A stretch of 64,000 bases of DNA from Aquabacterium sp. (GCF_030652515.1 NZ_JAUSAR010000073.1:1-64000), one strand, 5' to 3'. Positions 48,376 to 60,326 are shown, counted from the first letter of the stretch. The notes: a model not told the origin generated them from the letters alone. Made by a program: numbers and translations.

Positions 48376-49137
48376 ATGTCCACCACCGCTGTTCTCAACG
48401 CCACCGTCCGCCCCATCACCGCCCGGCCCGCCTCGGCCACCGCGCCCCGCTTCGACATCTACGCCGGCATCCACAAAGCCCTGCGCACCCTGATGACCGA
48501 CACGCTGGGCCGACTGGGCCGCTGCGACCTCGACCATGAGGCCGATCTGCACGACACGCTCGACCGCACCTCGCTCATGCTCACCTTGCTGGCGGGCCAC
48601 ATCGACAGCGAGAACCAGGTCATCCACGCCGCCATCGAGGCGCGCCGCCCCCAAGGCGCACGCAAGACCAGCGATGACCACACCGACCACCTGCAAAGCA
48701 TGGCCGACCTGACCGACGACATCCAGGCCCTGCGCCAGACCCCCATCGCGCAACGCCCCCTGCTGGCGCAGGCCCTGTACCGGCACGTGGCCCTGTTCGT
48801 GGCCGAGAACCTCGAGCACATGCACGTGGAAGAAACCACCAACAACGCCACCTTGTGGTCCCTGTTCACCGACGCCGAGATCGCCCAACTGGAAGGCCAG
48901 ATCGTGGCCCGTCTCAGCCCCGAAAAACTCTCGGCCTACCTGCGCTGGATGGCCGTCAGCCTGTCCACCGCCGAGCTCACCGGCTTCCTGCAGGCCATGC
49001 GCCTGGGCGCGCCAGCCGAAGCCTTCCACGCCACCGTGTCGCTCATCCACGGCGAACTGGACGCCGTGCGCTGGGGCCGCCTGGCCATGGCCCTGGGCAT
49101 GAACAGCCTCGCTGTCGAGACCAGGAGCCAAGCATGA
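48376..49137 (+). CDS. hemerythrin-like (HHE) domain protein
   Basis: A 253-residue helical protein. Histidines and glutamates are placed as in HHE cation-binding proteins: FDIYAGIHKALR, LLAGHIDSENQVIH, HTDHLQSM and RHVALFVAENLEHMHVEE. Diiron HHE proteins bind oxygen, nitric oxide or peroxide, or sense iron and redox state. No signal peptide is clear, so it is probably cytoplasmic. The next gene, a cytochrome c, overlaps its stop by four bases, indicating coupled translation. Confidence 0.75.
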   Translation: MSTTAVLNATVRPITARPASATAPRFDIYAGIHKALRTLMTDTLGRLGRCDLDHEADLHDTLDRTSLMLTLLAGHIDSENQVIHAAIEARRPQGARKTSDDHTDHLQSMADLTDDIQALRQTPIAQRPLLAQALYRHVALFVAENLEHMHVEETTNNATLWSLFTDAEIAQLEGQIVARLSPEKLSAYLRWMAVSLSTAELTGFLQAMRLGAPAEAFHATVSLIHGELDAVRWGRLAMALGMNSLAVETRSQA

Positions 49138-50033
49138 ACCTTTGGATCAAACGCGGCCTGATCGCCACCGGATTGCTGGCCACACTGGCTGGTGCCACGA
49201 TCATGGCCGCCACCCACCAGGCCGACCTGAAGATGCGGCGTCAGCTCGACGTGCCCGCCCGCGGCGTGGCCCTGCGCAGCGACACCGCCAGCATCGAACG
49301 TGGCCGCTACCTGTTCAACTCGCGCGGCTGCACCGATTGCCACGGCGTCAAAGGCGAGGGACGCACCTTCATCAACGATGGCAAAGGCATGCTGGTGGCC
49401 GGGCCCAACATCAGCCCGGGGCCAGGCAGCGTCGTGAAGCATTACGCGCCTGAAGACTGGGACCGGGCCATCCGCCACGGCGTCAAACCCGATGGCCGCC
49501 CTCTGTTGATCATGCCGGCCGAGGACTACAGCCGCCTGACCGACGACGACCTGGCCTCGCTGGTGGCCTACGTCCGACAGTTGGCGCCTGCCACCGGCGC
49601 GGAAGCCGTGATCCAGCTGCCCCTGCCCGTCAAGGCCCTGTATGGCTTGGGCATGATCAAGGATGCCGCCGCCAAGATCGACCACAGCCTGCCCACGCCG
49701 CAACCCGTGCCGGAAGGCGTGACCATCGAGCATGGCCGCTACGTGGCCAACATGTGCATTGGCTGCCATGGTGCCCAACTGGAGGGCGGCAAGATCCCCG
49801 GCACCCCACCGGAGTGGCCCGCCGCCGCCAAGCTCACGCCCGGCGAAGGCAGCGCCATGCCGCGCTACGTGAATGCCGACACCTTCGTGGCCATGTTGCG
49901 ATCCGGCCAGCGTCCCGATGGCAGCGCCGTCAGCCCGGTCATGCCCTTCGAGGCCCTCAAGCACCTGAGCGACACCGACGCCAAGGCGCTCTACACCTAC
50001 CTGCAGGCCATGCCAGCGCCAAGCCCGAGATGA
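49134..50033 (+). CDS. diheme cytochrome c
   Basis: A 299-residue protein with an N-terminal signal or anchor segment (LIATGLLATLAGATIMAA). Two cytochrome c domains follow, with haem sites CTDCH (about residue 64) and CIGCH (about residue 208). It resembles the periplasmic diheme cytochromes that accompany alcohol or sulfur oxidation enzymes, but no such enzyme is adjacent. The ATGA overlap couples it to the hemerythrin-like gene. Confidence 0.85.
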   Translation: MNLWIKRGLIATGLLATLAGATIMAATHQADLKMRRQLDVPARGVALRSDTASIERGRYLFNSRGCTDCHGVKGEGRTFINDGKGMLVAGPNISPGPGSVVKHYAPEDWDRAIRHGVKPDGRPLLIMPAEDYSRLTDDDLASLVAYVRQLAPATGAEAVIQLPLPVKALYGLGMIKDAAAKIDHSLPTPQPVPEGVTIEHGRYVANMCIGCHGAQLEGGKIPGTPPEWPAAAKLTPGEGSAMPRYVNADTFVAMLRSGQRPDGSAVSPVMPFEALKHLSDTDAKALYTYLQAMPAPSPR

Positions 50034-50037
50034 CGGC

Positions 50038-51120
50038 ATGATGGCGGGCATGAAGAAGAACCCCCACTTCAACCCCGCCAAGAAACACCACCGCCCCGGT
50101 GGCTTCCAGAACAACTACATCTCGTTCCGGGGCAAGCGCTGGCATGAACTGCTGCGCTGGAAATGGGGGGCCTGGCGGGCCGGGCATCCCCGCCTGCCCA
50201 CCGAGCCCATCGCCATCGTGGCGCCCGACCTGGCCTTCATCCAGGCCAATGCGCAGGCCGGTCTGGCGATGCAGCCTGCGGCCACCTGGATCGGGCACAT
50301 CACGGTGCTGGTGCAAATGGGTGGGTTGAACATCCTCACCGACCCGGTGTTTTCAGACCGGTGCTCACCCGTGCAATGGAGCGGCCCCAGGCGCCACACG
50401 CCGCCTGGCCTGTCGTTGGCCCAGTTGCCGCGCATTGACGTGGTGCTGCTCTCGCACAACCACTACGACCACATGGACGAGGCCTCGCTGGTGGCGCTGT
50501 CACGGCAATCCGGCGGCTGCCCCTTGTTCATCACGCCACTGGGCCACCAGCACTGGTTTGCCCGGCGCGGCATCCACCGCGTGATCGAGCTGGATTGGTG
50601 GGACACGCATGTGCTGGAGGCCACCACGAAGTCCGCGCGCATCCCCGTGACTTTGACGCCCGCCCAGCACTGGTCGGCCCGCACCGCCACCGATGCCCTG
50701 CGCAGCCTGTGGGGCGGCTTCGCGGTGCGGTCGGCCGACTGCCATTTGTTCTTCGCGGGCGACACGGCTTATTCAAAAGACTTCGTCGACATCCGCCAGC
50801 ACTTTGCGCGCGAGCACACGCCCGAACAAGGTGGCGGCTTCGACCTGGCCCTGCTGCCCATCGGCGCTTACGAGCCGCGCTGGTTCATGAAAGACCAGCA
50901 CGTCAACCCGGCCGAGTCGGTGCAGATCTTCAAGGATCTGGGTTGCAAGCGGGCCATGGCGGTGCATTGGGGCACCTTCACTTTGACCGATGAGCCCCTG
51001 GATGAGCCACCGCGCGAACTGGCGCGTGCATTGCGCGAACAAAAAATCAATGGCCAGGACTTTCAAGTCCTGGCCATTGGTCAAACCTGGCACCTGCCCA
51101 AAAGGCCGACACCAGTTTGA
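50038..51120 (+). CDS. metallo-beta-lactamase fold hydrolase (NAPE-PLD/UlaG-like)
   Basis: A 360-residue hydrolase. The zinc motif is LLSHNHYDHMD, with further ligands in LTPAQHWSAR, FFAGDTAYS and AVHWGTF. The set resembles the N-acyl-phosphatidylethanolamine phospholipase D group, though the substrate is unknown. There is no signal peptide. It starts four bases after the cytochrome stop. Near its 3' end a perfect 14-bp inverted repeat doubles as the clpB terminator. ATGs at 50038, 50041 and 50050 are all possible starts. Confidence 0.8.
   Translation: MMAGMKKNPHFNPAKKHHRPGGFQNNYISFRGKRWHELLRWKWGAWRAGHPRLPTEPIAIVAPDLAFIQANAQAGLAMQPAATWIGHITVLVQMGGLNILTDPVFSDRCSPVQWSGPRRHTPPGLSLAQLPRIDVVLLSHNHYDHMDEASLVALSRQSGGCPLFITPLGHQHWFARRGIHRVIELDWWDTHVLEATTKSARIPVTLTPAQHWSARTATDALRSLWGGFAVRSADCHLFFAGDTAYSKDFVDIRQHFAREHTPEQGGGFDLALLPIGAYEPRWFMKDQHVNPAESVQIFKDLGCKRAMAVHWGTFTLTDEPLDEPPRELARALREQKINGQDFQVLAIGQTWHLPKRPTPV
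51041..51078 (-). terminator. clpB terminator embedded in the metallo-hydrolase gene
   Basis: On the minus strand, AATGGCCAGGACTT and AAGTCCTGGCCATT pair perfectly around two bases, followed by GATTTTTTG. It lies 45 bases after the clpB stop, inside codons of the convergent gene. Confidence 0.85.
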
Positions 51121-51122
51121 GA

Positions 51123-53717
<2,595 letters not shown>

Positions 53718-53821
53718 GGGGCAATCCTTTGGGGCCCGGCATGGGTGGGCCGATTGCTCACGCAGATGGGGCGCCCTGACCCCATTTCAAGGTCTGAACG
53801 CCAGCTCAGCCTTGATGCACA

Positions 53822-54994
53822 TCAACAATCGTTGTCGCCAAAGACCACGCGGTTGCGGCCATTTTGCTTGGCCTCGTACAGGCGCACATCGGCGCGCGAC
53901 AGGTCTTCTTCCAGCGAGCTGTTGGGGCAGTGGAAGCTCACCCCGATGCTGATCGTGACCCGGATCGGCCCCACCCTGGTTTCACAGGGCGTGGACTCGA
54001 TGGCATGGCGCAGGCGCTCGGCCACGCCATGGGCTTCCTGCATGGTGTGCACCGGCAGCAGGATGGTGAACTCTTCGCCGCCATAGCGGGCCAGCAAGGC
54101 ATCTTCGCGCAGGCGCTCGCGCACCACGTGGGTGATGTGCTTCAGCACATCGTCGCCGATCAGGTGCCCATATCGATCGTTCACCGCTTTAAAGTAATCA
54201 ACATCGAGCATCAGTACCGCCACCAGGCTGGGCTGGTGCTCCTGCATGGCCAGCATGCGCTCGCCCAGTTCGCGCAAGCCACGGCGCGACAAGGCCCCCG
54301 TCAACTCGTCAGACAAGGCGCGCGCGCGCAGTTGCTGGTTCAAACGGTCGTTGATGATGGCGAACACCACCGAGGCCACCGCCAGGGGCAGCAATGCAAA
54401 GCTGATGCCGCTGATGGGCAGCAACCAAGTGGGGCTGTGCAACCAATGCGGCGGGTAAGGCCCGGGCACGGTCAGCACATTGGCCAAGAAGAACACCCAG
54501 TGCAGGGCAAAGCCACCGGCCACCACCAGCAAGGTCAACTCACTGCCATTGACTCGGGCGCTGCGCAAAATCAGCCAGCCTTGGTCGATCGCCAGGCCCA
54601 GACTCACCAGGGCGAAGGCAGATGCCAAGGCCAGCTCGTAAGCTTCGTCGCTGCCAAAGGCAAAACCCCACAGGCCCGCGCCCACGGCCACGGTGAGCAA
54701 GGTGCCCAACCAAGGCGGTGTGCGGCGGCCATTCAATTGACGGAAGGCCCAGGCCAGCAAAGTCACGCCCATGCCGGCAAAGCCGATGGCGGCCTTGGTC
54801 ACCCAGGGGAGCAGATCAGGCGGGGCAAAAATGACCCCACCCAAGGCGGCCAGACAGATGAATGCGCAGCGGTACAGGAACAGCGCGTAGGACACGCGCG
54901 GCTGCTCTGTCTGGATGAGTGAGATGAGGCCCAGCCCCACCAGGGAGCCGACACCCGCCACTGCGTAGCAACTGAAGATATCAACAGAGAACAT
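53822..54994 (-). CDS. membrane diguanylate cyclase (GGDEF)
   Basis: A 390-residue protein. About seven hydrophobic segments fill the first 210 residues, followed by a GGDEF domain with LMLDVDYFKAVNDRYGHLIGDDVL and the active site RYGGEEF, which is catalytically competent (GGEEF). The usual RxxD inhibitory site five residues before it reads R-E-D-A at that spacing, so product inhibition may be lost. It should make cyclic di-GMP in response to an unknown membrane signal. Confidence 0.85.
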   Translation of the reverse strand: MFSVDIFSCYAVAGVGSLVGLGLISLIQTEQPRVSYALFLYRCAFICLAALGGVIFAPPDLLPWVTKAAIGFAGMGVTLLAWAFRQLNGRRTPPWLGTLLTVAVGAGLWGFAFGSDEAYELALASAFALVSLGLAIDQGWLILRSARVNGSELTLLVVAGGFALHWVFFLANVLTVPGPYPPHWLHSPTWLLPISGISFALLPLAVASVVFAIINDRLNQQLRARALSDELTGALSRRGLRELGERMLAMQEHQPSLVAVLMLDVDYFKAVNDRYGHLIGDDVLKHITHVVRERLREDALLARYGGEEFTILLPVHTMQEAHGVAERLRHAIESTPCETRVGPIRVTISIGVSFHCPNSSLEEDLSRADVRLYEAKQNGRNRVVFGDNDC

Positions 54995-55105
54995 GCGCCC
55001 AGCTTGAAAGCGGTCAGATCAGACCTTATCGGCAGTTTGGGCGCCTGGCTTCAATGCCAAATGGTGAAAAGAGGTCGAAATACCGACCTGGGCGTTGACT
55101 GCGCG

Positions 55106-55486
55106 TTAAGCGAGGTACCAGCGCATGGCGCGCGCACCGAGGGCGGCACAGGCCAGAGCGCCCAGCACGTGGGCGGTGGTGTGGAATGCCGCCAGGTCAA
55201 AACGGCCTTTTTCCAGCAATGACAGCGATTCGGCCGAAAAAGTCGAGAACGTCGTCAAACCACCCAAAAAACCAGTGACCAACAACAAGCGCAAGGGCTC
55301 GTTGGGGAAACGGCCAAAGGCCACGAAGGCCATGCCCGCCAGCAAGCCGCCAATGGCATTGACCGCCAGCGTCCCGATGGGAAAGCCCGCCCACACCGAA
55401 TTGAGCCACAAACCTGCGCCCCAGCGCAGCAAGGCACCTACCACGGCGCCCATGGCCACTGCAGCACCCAACAACCAATGGCTCAT
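55106..55486 (-). CDS. crcB: fluoride channel CrcB (Fluc)
   Basis: A 126-residue membrane protein with four helices. The signatures GALLRWGAGL, GTLAVNAIGGLLAG and GFLGGLTTFSTFSAE are present; Fluc channels export fluoride as dual-topology dimers. Its start overlaps the moaE stop by four bases, so it is read from the molybdopterin operon. There is no room for a fluoride riboswitch directly upstream. Confidence 0.92.
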   Translation of the reverse strand: MSHWLLGAAVAMGAVVGALLRWGAGLWLNSVWAGFPIGTLAVNAIGGLLAGMAFVAFGRFPNEPLRLLLVTGFLGGLTTFSTFSAESLSLLEKGRFDLAAFHTTAHVLGALACAALGARAMRWYLA

Positions 55487-55974
55487 GGCAAGGCCCCCCA
55501 GCGCGCCAGCGCTTCGTCGTCGCTGGCCTTGGCCTCGACCCAGCGCGAGCCCGTGGCCGAGATTTCTTTTTTCCAGAAGGGTGCCTGCGTCTTGAGCCAA
55601 TCCATCAGGAACTCACAAGCCGAGAAGGCCTGGCCGCGGTGGCTGGAGGCCACCACCACCAGCACGATCTGCTCGCCAACGGCCAGGCGCCCCACCCGGT
55701 GAATGACACGCACGCCGCGCAGGTCAAACCGGCGCCCGGCTTCGTCGATCATGGCTTCGATGGCAGATTCGGTCATGCCGGGGTAGTGCTCAAGCTCAAG
55801 GCAAGCCTGCGGATCCGCAAGGGTGCCATCGGCCGACGCAAGCCACTCGCGCACCGTGCCCACGAAGCTCACCACCGCGCCAATCTGGCCATCCTGGCTG
55901 CGCAGCCGGGCCACTTCGCTCGACAGGTCGAAATCGTCCGCCTGCACCGACACGCGCGCTGCCGTCATGCTCAT
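55483..55974 (-). CDS. moaE: molybdopterin synthase catalytic subunit MoaE
   Basis: About 163 residues. It catalyses sulfur insertion into precursor Z with MoaD. Conserved parts are GAVVSFVGTVRE, ELEHYPGMTESAI, VIHRVGRLAVGE, VVVASSHRGQAFSAC and FWKKEI with the active lysine. The start is MSM at 55974 or M at 55968; the first overlaps the moaD stop. Confidence 0.94.
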   Translation of the reverse strand: MSMTAARVSVQADDFDLSSEVARLRSQDGQIGAVVSFVGTVREWLASADGTLADPQACLELEHYPGMTESAIEAMIDEAGRRFDLRGVRVIHRVGRLAVGEQIVLVVVASSHRGQAFSACEFLMDWLKTQAPFWKKEISATGSRWVEAKASDDEALARWGALP

Positions 55975-56240
55975 CAGCCTCCCGTCACCGGCGGGAAGAA
56001 CGCGATTTCGGCGCCATCCGGCAACGGCTCGTGGGCCGAACACATCAACTGATTGCAGGCCGCGCGCAAGGGCAAGCTGGCGTCCAGCGCCCGAGCATGG
56101 TTGGGCGACCGGCCGATCAGCCATTGCCGCAACTCGCCCACGGTGGCGGGCACGTCTGCCGCGTCTGCAGTCCAATCCAAATCTTCCCCCGGGCCCAGCA
56201 GCTCTCGGACCTGGGCGAAATAGCGCACGGTGATTTTCAT
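55974..56240 (-). CDS. moaD: molybdopterin synthase sulfur carrier subunit MoaD
   Basis: An 88-residue ubiquitin-like protein ending in the required Gly-Gly (PPVTGG), which receives sulfur as a thiocarboxylate. The N terminus MKITVRYFAQVRELLG is typical. It lies 10 bases after moeA and overlaps moaE. Confidence 0.95.
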   Translation of the reverse strand: MKITVRYFAQVRELLGPGEDLDWTADAADVPATVGELRQWLIGRSPNHARALDASLPLRAACNQLMCSAHEPLPDGAEIAFFPPVTGG

Positions 56241-56250
56241 GGTGGCCGCC

Positions 56251-57513
56251 TCAGGCTTGACATTGGACCGCTGCTGGCGCCAGCCATTCGGACAGGGCCA
56301 CGAAAGACACCATGTCGCCGCGCTGCACGGTTTGCCCGGGCGCCAAGTCCACCAGACCATCGGCCCACACGGCCGAGGTCAGCACGCCCGAGCCCTGGTG
56401 GGGGTACAGGCTGACGCCCCCGTCCACATTGCGCCGCACACGCACGAACTCGCGGCGCTTGTCGGCCCTCGGCCAGTCAAAATCGGCACGCAACAAGGTG
56501 GGCGCTGGCCAGCACCAGAGCTCACCCGCCAGCACGCCCAACACCGGCCGCACCAACAACAAAAAGGTGACAAAACTGGCCGCCGGGTTGCCGGGCAGGC
56601 CCATGTAGAGCGCATGCGAACCATCCGGGCGCCTGATGCGCCCGAATACAAACGGCTTGCCGGGCTTGATCGCCAGTTGCCAGAAGTGCAATTCGCCTTC
56701 GGCTTGCACGGCAGCCTTGAGGTGGTCTTCCTCGCCCACCGACACGCCGCCGCTGGTCAGGATCAGGTCGTGCTCTAGCGCGGCCTGGCGCAGCTTGGCA
56801 CGCGTGGAGGCCAGATCGTCGGGGATCAGCCCCAAGTCGCTGCTGCGCGCACCGGTCGCCTGGATCAGGCCGCGCAGCATGTGGCGGTTGGAGTTGTAGA
56901 TGGCCCCCGAGGGCAATGGCTGCCCTGGCATCACCAACTCATTGCCAGTGGTGAGCACCGCCACGCGAGGTTGCTTAAACACCGTCAACTGGGCCGCGCC
57001 CACTGAGGCGGCCACACCCAAAGCAGCCGGCGACAGCCTCAATCCGCGCGACAGCACGGTGGCGCCGCGGGCAATGTCTTCGCCTTGGCGGCGGATGTTC
57101 TGCCCAGGCGCAGGCGCGGTCAGGAAGCGAACGGCATCGGGACCCGCTTCGCATTGCTCCTGCATGACCACGGCATCCGCACCATGCGGCACCGGGGCGC
57201 CCGTGAAAATGCGGGCGCATGTGCCGGGCGTCAGCTCAGCCCCCACCTGCCCAGCCGCCACACGCTGCGATTGCGGCAGCGCCACACCAGCGGTGAGCAC
57301 ATCGGCGCAGCAAACGGCATAGCCATCCATGGCACTGTTGTCCAGCGGTGGCACGTCCACGGGGGACACGACATCCTCAGCCAGCACGCGGCCCAAGGCC
57401 TCGAAGCTGTCGATCACTTCGGTGGATGGCACCGCATGCGTCTGCAGGGCTTCACGCAGCCCCAGCAGCGCCTCGTCCAGCGGCATCAACGGTTTGGGCA
57501 CGTAGACGGCCAT
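56251..57513 (-). CDS. moeA: molybdopterin molybdenumtransferase MoeA
   Basis: A 420-residue enzyme that inserts molybdate into adenylated molybdopterin. It shows the N-terminal MPLDEALL-like start, PPLDNSAMDGYAV, MQEQCE-type loop, and the central LTTGNELVMPGQPLPSGAIYNSN and TSGGVSVGEEDH motifs. It follows thrC by nine bases, part of the alaA-hom-thrC-moeA-moaD-moaE-crcB cluster. Confidence 0.95.
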   Translation of the reverse strand: MAVYVPKPLMPLDEALLGLREALQTHAVPSTEVIDSFEALGRVLAEDVVSPVDVPPLDNSAMDGYAVCCADVLTAGVALPQSQRVAAGQVGAELTPGTCARIFTGAPVPHGADAVVMQEQCEAGPDAVRFLTAPAPGQNIRRQGEDIARGATVLSRGLRLSPAALGVAASVGAAQLTVFKQPRVAVLTTGNELVMPGQPLPSGAIYNSNRHMLRGLIQATGARSSDLGLIPDDLASTRAKLRQAALEHDLILTSGGVSVGEEDHLKAAVQAEGELHFWQLAIKPGKPFVFGRIRRPDGSHALYMGLPGNPAASFVTFLLLVRPVLGVLAGELWCWPAPTLLRADFDWPRADKRREFVRVRRNVDGGVSLYPHQGSGVLTSAVWADGLVDLAPGQTVQRGDMVSFVALSEWLAPAAVQCQA

Positions 57514-57522
57514 GACGCGATC

Positions 57523-58944
57523 TCAGTCCTGACAATGGCGGATGACGTAATCCTTGACCATGTCCACATCGGCGGGCACCACGGTGAAGCGCTTGGGGCG
57601 GTCTTCCAGGCCTTCCAGCCCGGCGATCCAGTGGGGGCGCTCAGGATGGCGGCCGGTGGCCTCAAAAATGGTCTCGGCGAACTTGGCGGGCAAGGCGGTT
57701 TCCAGCACCAGCATGGGCACGCCGGGCGTCAGGTGCTCGCGCGCCACTTTCAGTCCGTCGGCCGTGTGGGTGTCCACCAGCACGTCGAAACGGTCAAAGG
57801 TGTCCTTGATGGTCTTGAGGCGGTCGACGTGCGTGCTCTTGCCCGAGGCAAAGCCGTACTGGGCGACGTTCTTGAACTCGTCGGCACTGACCTGGAAGGA
57901 GCCCTTCACCTCGACATCGTCCTTGAACAATGCCTTGACGCGGGACCCATCGCGGCCAAGCAGATCAAACACGAAGCGCTCGAAATTGGACGCCTTGGAG
58001 ATGTCCATCGACGGGCTGGACGTTTCATACGTCTCCGGGCCCTTGCGCACACGGTAGGTGCCGGTGCGGAAGAACTCGTCCAGCACGTCGTTCTCATTCG
58101 TGGCGGCCACCAACTGGTGAACCGGCAGGCCCATCATGCGGGCCACGTGGCCGGCGCAGATGTTGCCAAAGTTGCCCGAAGGCACCGTGAAGCTGACCTT
58201 CTCAGCGTTGGTCTTGGTGGCCTGGAAGTAGCCAGCAAAGTAATACACCACCTGGGCCAGCAGGCGCGCCCAGTTGATCGAATTGACCGTGCCGATCTTG
58301 TACTTGCGCTTGAATTCCAGGTCGTTGGACACCGCCTTGACGATGTCCTGGCAATCATCGAACACACCTTCGACCGCCAGGTTGTGGATGTTGGGGTCTT
58401 GCAGGCTGAACATCTGCGCCTGCTGGAAAGAACTCATGCGGCCATGCGGCGACAGCATGAACACGCGCACGCCGTGCTTGCCACGCATGGCGTACTCGGC
58501 CGCGCTGCCCGTGTCGCCCGAGGTGGCTCCCAGGATGTTGAGCTGCTCGCCACGGCGTGCCAGCTCGTATTCGAACAGATTGCCCAGCAACTGCATGGCC
58601 ATGTCCTTGAAGGCCAGCGTGGGGCCGTTGGACAGGGCTTCCAGGTAAACGCCGTCTTCCAACTTCTTCAAGGGCACGATCGCGTCAAAGCCATACACCG
58701 CCTTGGTGTAGGTCTTGGCGGCGATGGCCTTCAGGTCGGCGGCAGGGATGTCGTCGATGTACAGCGACAGGATCTCAAAGGCCAGCTCGGCGTAGCTCAG
58801 ACCGCGCCATGTGGTCAGCGTGGCATCGTCGATCTTGGGGTAGGACGTGGGCAGGTACAGGCCGCCATCGGGCGCCAGGCCCTCCAGCAGGATCTCGGAG
58901 AAACCACGCTCAGTCTTGTCGCCGCGGGTGCTGATGTACTTCAT
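57523..58944 (-). CDS. thrC: threonine synthase
   Basis: A 473-residue PLP enzyme of the long (class 2) type that converts O-phosphohomoserine to threonine. The PLP lysine is in LAFKDMAMQLLG, and the phosphate loop region is TSGDTGSAAEYAM. The N terminus MKYISTRGDK is family-typical. Its start overlaps the hom stop by four bases. Confidence 0.96.
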   Translation of the reverse strand: MKYISTRGDKTERGFSEILLEGLAPDGGLYLPTSYPKIDDATLTTWRGLSYAELAFEILSLYIDDIPAADLKAIAAKTYTKAVYGFDAIVPLKKLEDGVYLEALSNGPTLAFKDMAMQLLGNLFEYELARRGEQLNILGATSGDTGSAAEYAMRGKHGVRVFMLSPHGRMSSFQQAQMFSLQDPNIHNLAVEGVFDDCQDIVKAVSNDLEFKRKYKIGTVNSINWARLLAQVVYYFAGYFQATKTNAEKVSFTVPSGNFGNICAGHVARMMGLPVHQLVAATNENDVLDEFFRTGTYRVRKGPETYETSSPSMDISKASNFERFVFDLLGRDGSRVKALFKDDVEVKGSFQVSADEFKNVAQYGFASGKSTHVDRLKTIKDTFDRFDVLVDTHTADGLKVAREHLTPGVPMLVLETALPAKFAETIFEATGRHPERPHWIAGLEGLEDRPKRFTVVPADVDMVKDYVIRHCQD

Positions 58945-60278
58945 GCCAACTCTTCCTTGCGCAGGCGAACGATGGGCGCCAGCACGGTGGGCAAAGCCTG
59001 CACCTGGGCCAGGGCCTGGTTCATGCGGCCCTCCTTGGTGTCGTGCGTCAGGATGATCAGGTCGGTCTGGTTGCCGCCTTCACCGCTCACCTCATCGGCC
59101 TCGCGTTGGATGACCGCGTCGATCGACACTTCCTGCTCGGCCAGGATGCCGGTGATCTTGGCCAGCACACCGGTCTGGTCGGCCACGCGCAAGCGCAGGT
59201 AGAAAGCGGTGACCACTTCTTCGATCGGCAAAATCGGCATGGCCGACAGCTCATCGGGCTGGAAGGCCAGGGACGGCACGCGCGCGGCGGGCGCGGCGTC
59301 CAGCAAGCGGGCGATGTCGACCAGGTCGGCCACCACGGCCGATGCCGTCGGTTCAGCGCCAGCGCCCTTGCCGTAGTACAGCGTGGTGCCCACGGCATCG
59401 CCCTGCACCATCACGGCGTTCATCGCGCCTTCGACGTTGGCGATCAGGCTGCGCATTGGCACCAGCGTAGGGTGCACGCGCAGCTCAATGCCATTGGCCT
59501 GGCGGCGCGCGATGCCCAGCAGCTTGATGCGGTAGCCCATCTGCTCGGCGTACTTGATGTCGGTGGCCGACAGCTTGGTGATGCCTTCAATGTGCGCCTT
59601 GTCGAACTGCACCGGCACGCCAAAGGCAATCGCGCTCATCAGCGTGACCTTGTGTGCGGCGTCCACGCCTTCGATGTCGAAGGTTGGGTCGGCCTCGGCA
59701 TAGCCCAAGCGTTGCGCTTCTTTCAGCACCACGTCAAAGTCCAAACCCTTGTCGCGCATCTCGGACAGGATGAAGTTGGTGGTGCCGTTGATGATGCCGG
59801 CCACCCACTGGATCTGGTTGGCGGTCAGGCCTTCGCGCAGCGACTTGATGATGGGGATGCCCCCGGCCACGGCCGCTTCAAAGGCCACGATCACGCCCTT
59901 GGCACGCGCGGCGGCAAAGATCTCGGTGCCGTGCACGGCCAGCAAAGCCTTGTTGGCCGTGACCACGTGCTTGCCAGCGGCAATCGCTTCCAGCACCAGG
60001 GCCTTGGCCACGCCATAGCCACCAATCAGCTCAACCACCACGTCGATGTCCGGGTTGGCAATGATCTGGCGCGCATCGCTGACCACGGTCACGCCTTCGC
60101 CAGCCACTTCACGGGCGCGCTCGATGTTCAGGTCAGCCACCATCGAAATCTCGATGCCACGGCCGGCACGGCGGCGGATCTCAGCCTGGTTGCGGCGCAG
60201 CACGGCGAAGGTGCCGCCGCCAACGGTGCCGATGCCCAGCAGGCCAACTTGAACGGGTTTTTGCAAAGTGGAGCTCAT
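58941..60278 (-). CDS. hom: homoserine dehydrogenase
   Basis: A 445-residue enzyme reducing aspartate semialdehyde to homoserine. The NAD(P) loop GLLGIGTVGGGTF, the catalytic area VAGGIPIIKSLREGL with GIINGTTNFIL, and a C-terminal ACT domain (threonine feedback control) are visible. The start MSSTLQKPVQ is preferred to an upstream ATG nine codons earlier, giving the usual N terminus. Confidence 0.95.
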   Translation of the reverse strand: MSSTLQKPVQVGLLGIGTVGGGTFAVLRRNQAEIRRRAGRGIEISMVADLNIERAREVAGEGVTVVSDARQIIANPDIDVVVELIGGYGVAKALVLEAIAAGKHVVTANKALLAVHGTEIFAAARAKGVIVAFEAAVAGGIPIIKSLREGLTANQIQWVAGIINGTTNFILSEMRDKGLDFDVVLKEAQRLGYAEADPTFDIEGVDAAHKVTLMSAIAFGVPVQFDKAHIEGITKLSATDIKYAEQMGYRIKLLGIARRQANGIELRVHPTLVPMRSLIANVEGAMNAVMVQGDAVGTTLYYGKGAGAEPTASAVVADLVDIARLLDAAPAARVPSLAFQPDELSAMPILPIEEVVTAFYLRLRVADQTGVLAKITGILAEQEVSIDAVIQREADEVSGEGGNQTDLIILTHDTKEGRMNQALAQVQALPTVLAPIVRLRKEELA

Positions 60279-60326
60279 GGAATCTCTAAGGGTCTTGGTC
60301 GTCATTCGGATCGGGGAAAGCGCGGT

